Below, one piece after another: positions 4,992 to 5,327 of a DNA stretch of 5,327 nt (within the stretch, counting starts at the first letter, position 1; each line of letters opens with the position of its first letter). The stretch covers positions 1-5,327 of the forward strand of contig JAFODX010000049.1 in assembly GCA_017380475.1 (NCBI GenBank), given 5' to 3'. This DNA is from Clostridia bacterium (GTDB taxonomy: Bacteria > Bacillota > Clostridia > UBA1381). A program made the translations under genes and the position numbers. A model generated the notes under the pieces. The model saw only the letters and a program-made list of their open reading frames with translations, was not told the origin of the DNA and ran no database searches.

Positions 4992-5327
4992 ATGAATGTT
5001 AAAGCTTGTATAAAGTGCAAAACGCCTATGACACACTATCCCGAACATTCCCACTGTGACAGATACGAGATAATTACCAATTATTTCGGTACCTGTACCG
5101 TCACAATTGAAAACAAACAATACGATATGGAAGAAAACGACATTCTTATCGTTCCGCCCGGAGCAGTTCACAAAGCTTCATCGCCGGATACGTTTATGGA
5201 TTTCTATATTGCCGCAAAGCATCTTGATTACGACCGCATTTATATGATAAAAGACTCTGACAACGTAATTTTACCGCTTATGGAGCTGATGTATAAAGCA
5301 ATGCTTGAAAAAGAAAATAATTATTCA
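4992..5327 (+). CDS. AraC-type regulator, N-terminal cupin domain, C-terminus cut by window edge
   Basis: The first 112 codons of a probable AraC/XylS-family regulator; the frame is open to the right edge. The visible part is a sugar-sensing cupin (AraC_binding type). H19-x-H21-x4-E26-x6-G33 fits cupin motif 1, and NDILIVPPGAVHK (49-61; P56, G57, H60) fits cupin motif 2. The usual pair of C-terminal helix-turn-helix motifs would lie outside the window, so DNA binding is inferred from family architecture and context. The ATG at 4992 has GAGGTGA (4978-4984) 7 nt upstream. It is divergent from the dehydrogenase-rpiB-ROK operon, the usual arrangement for a local sugar-responsive activator. A C6-x2-C9 pair near the N-terminus is unusual for the family and may be incidental. 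A plain cupin protein without a DNA-binding domain is the main alternative. Confidence 0.82.
   Translation, partial: MNVKACIKCKTPMTHYPEHSHCDRYEIITNYFGTCTVTIENKQYDMEENDILIVPPGAVHKASSPDTFMDFYIAAKHLDYDRIYMIKDSDNVILPLMELMYKAMLEKENNYS

Noticed and set aside
4974..5171. Minus-strand frame inside the AraC-type gene
   Set aside because: It is antisense to a frame with two cupin motifs, a promoter and a ribosome binding site.
1..5327. Insertion sequences, CRISPR arrays, attachment sites or phage genes
   Set aside because: No transposase or integrase frame, no spaced repeat array, and no target-site duplication or direct repeat flanking the tRNA was seen.

Overview
The window looks like chromosomal DNA from an anaerobic, low-GC Bacillota of class Clostridia. 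The evidence is AT-rich intergenic DNA, strong GGAGG-type ribosome binding sites, a rubrerythrin, a Firmicutes-type tRNA-Glu with an encoded CCA end, and Gram-positive promoters with extended -10 (TGn) elements. The genus cannot be named from sequence alone.

Layout. (1) Positions 1-502, minus strand: the first 167 codons of a WYL-domain transcriptional regulator that runs off the left edge. (2) Positions 503-641: a divergent promoter region. (3) Positions 642-1178, plus strand: rubrerythrin, a peroxide-detoxifying diiron/rubredoxin protein. (4) Positions 1187-1219: a hairpin with A- and T-tracts on both sides, ending rubrerythrin on one strand and tRNA-Glu(CTC) on the other. (5) tRNA-Glu(CTC), 1219-1293, minus strand, with a near-consensus promoter. 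(6) Positions 1471-2427, plus strand: a compact cytoplasmic GH29-type alpha-L-fucosidase with its own promoter. (7) Positions 2435-2467: a second bidirectional terminator between convergent genes. (8) Positions 2473-4829, minus strand: a tight three-gene operon transcribed in the order zinc-dependent polyol/alcohol dehydrogenase, ribose/allose-phosphate isomerase RpiB, ROK sugar kinase. (9) Positions 4992-5327, plus strand: the N-terminal cupin half of an AraC-type regulator, divergent from the operon and cut by the right edge.

How the genes fit together. Dehydrogenase, sugar kinase and aldose/ketose-phosphate isomerase form a plausible short catabolic route: polyol or sugar oxidation, phosphorylation, then isomerisation. 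It is probably controlled by the divergent AraC-type protein. A direct repeat (CCGACT, 22-bp period) lies just upstream of the operon promoter, which has a good extended -10 but a poor -35; this is what an AraC-activated promoter would look like. The fucosidase is a separate transcription unit and may or may not belong to the same sugar programme. The WYL regulator may control rubrerythrin, itself or genes beyond the left edge; the sequence does not decide.

No mobile element, CRISPR array or clearly unprecedented system was found. The most interesting points are the unassigned three-gene sugar cassette with its AraC regulator and candidate operator, an Asn-to-Gln change next to the ROK catalytic Asp, and the presence of an extended -10 in all six predicted promoters.
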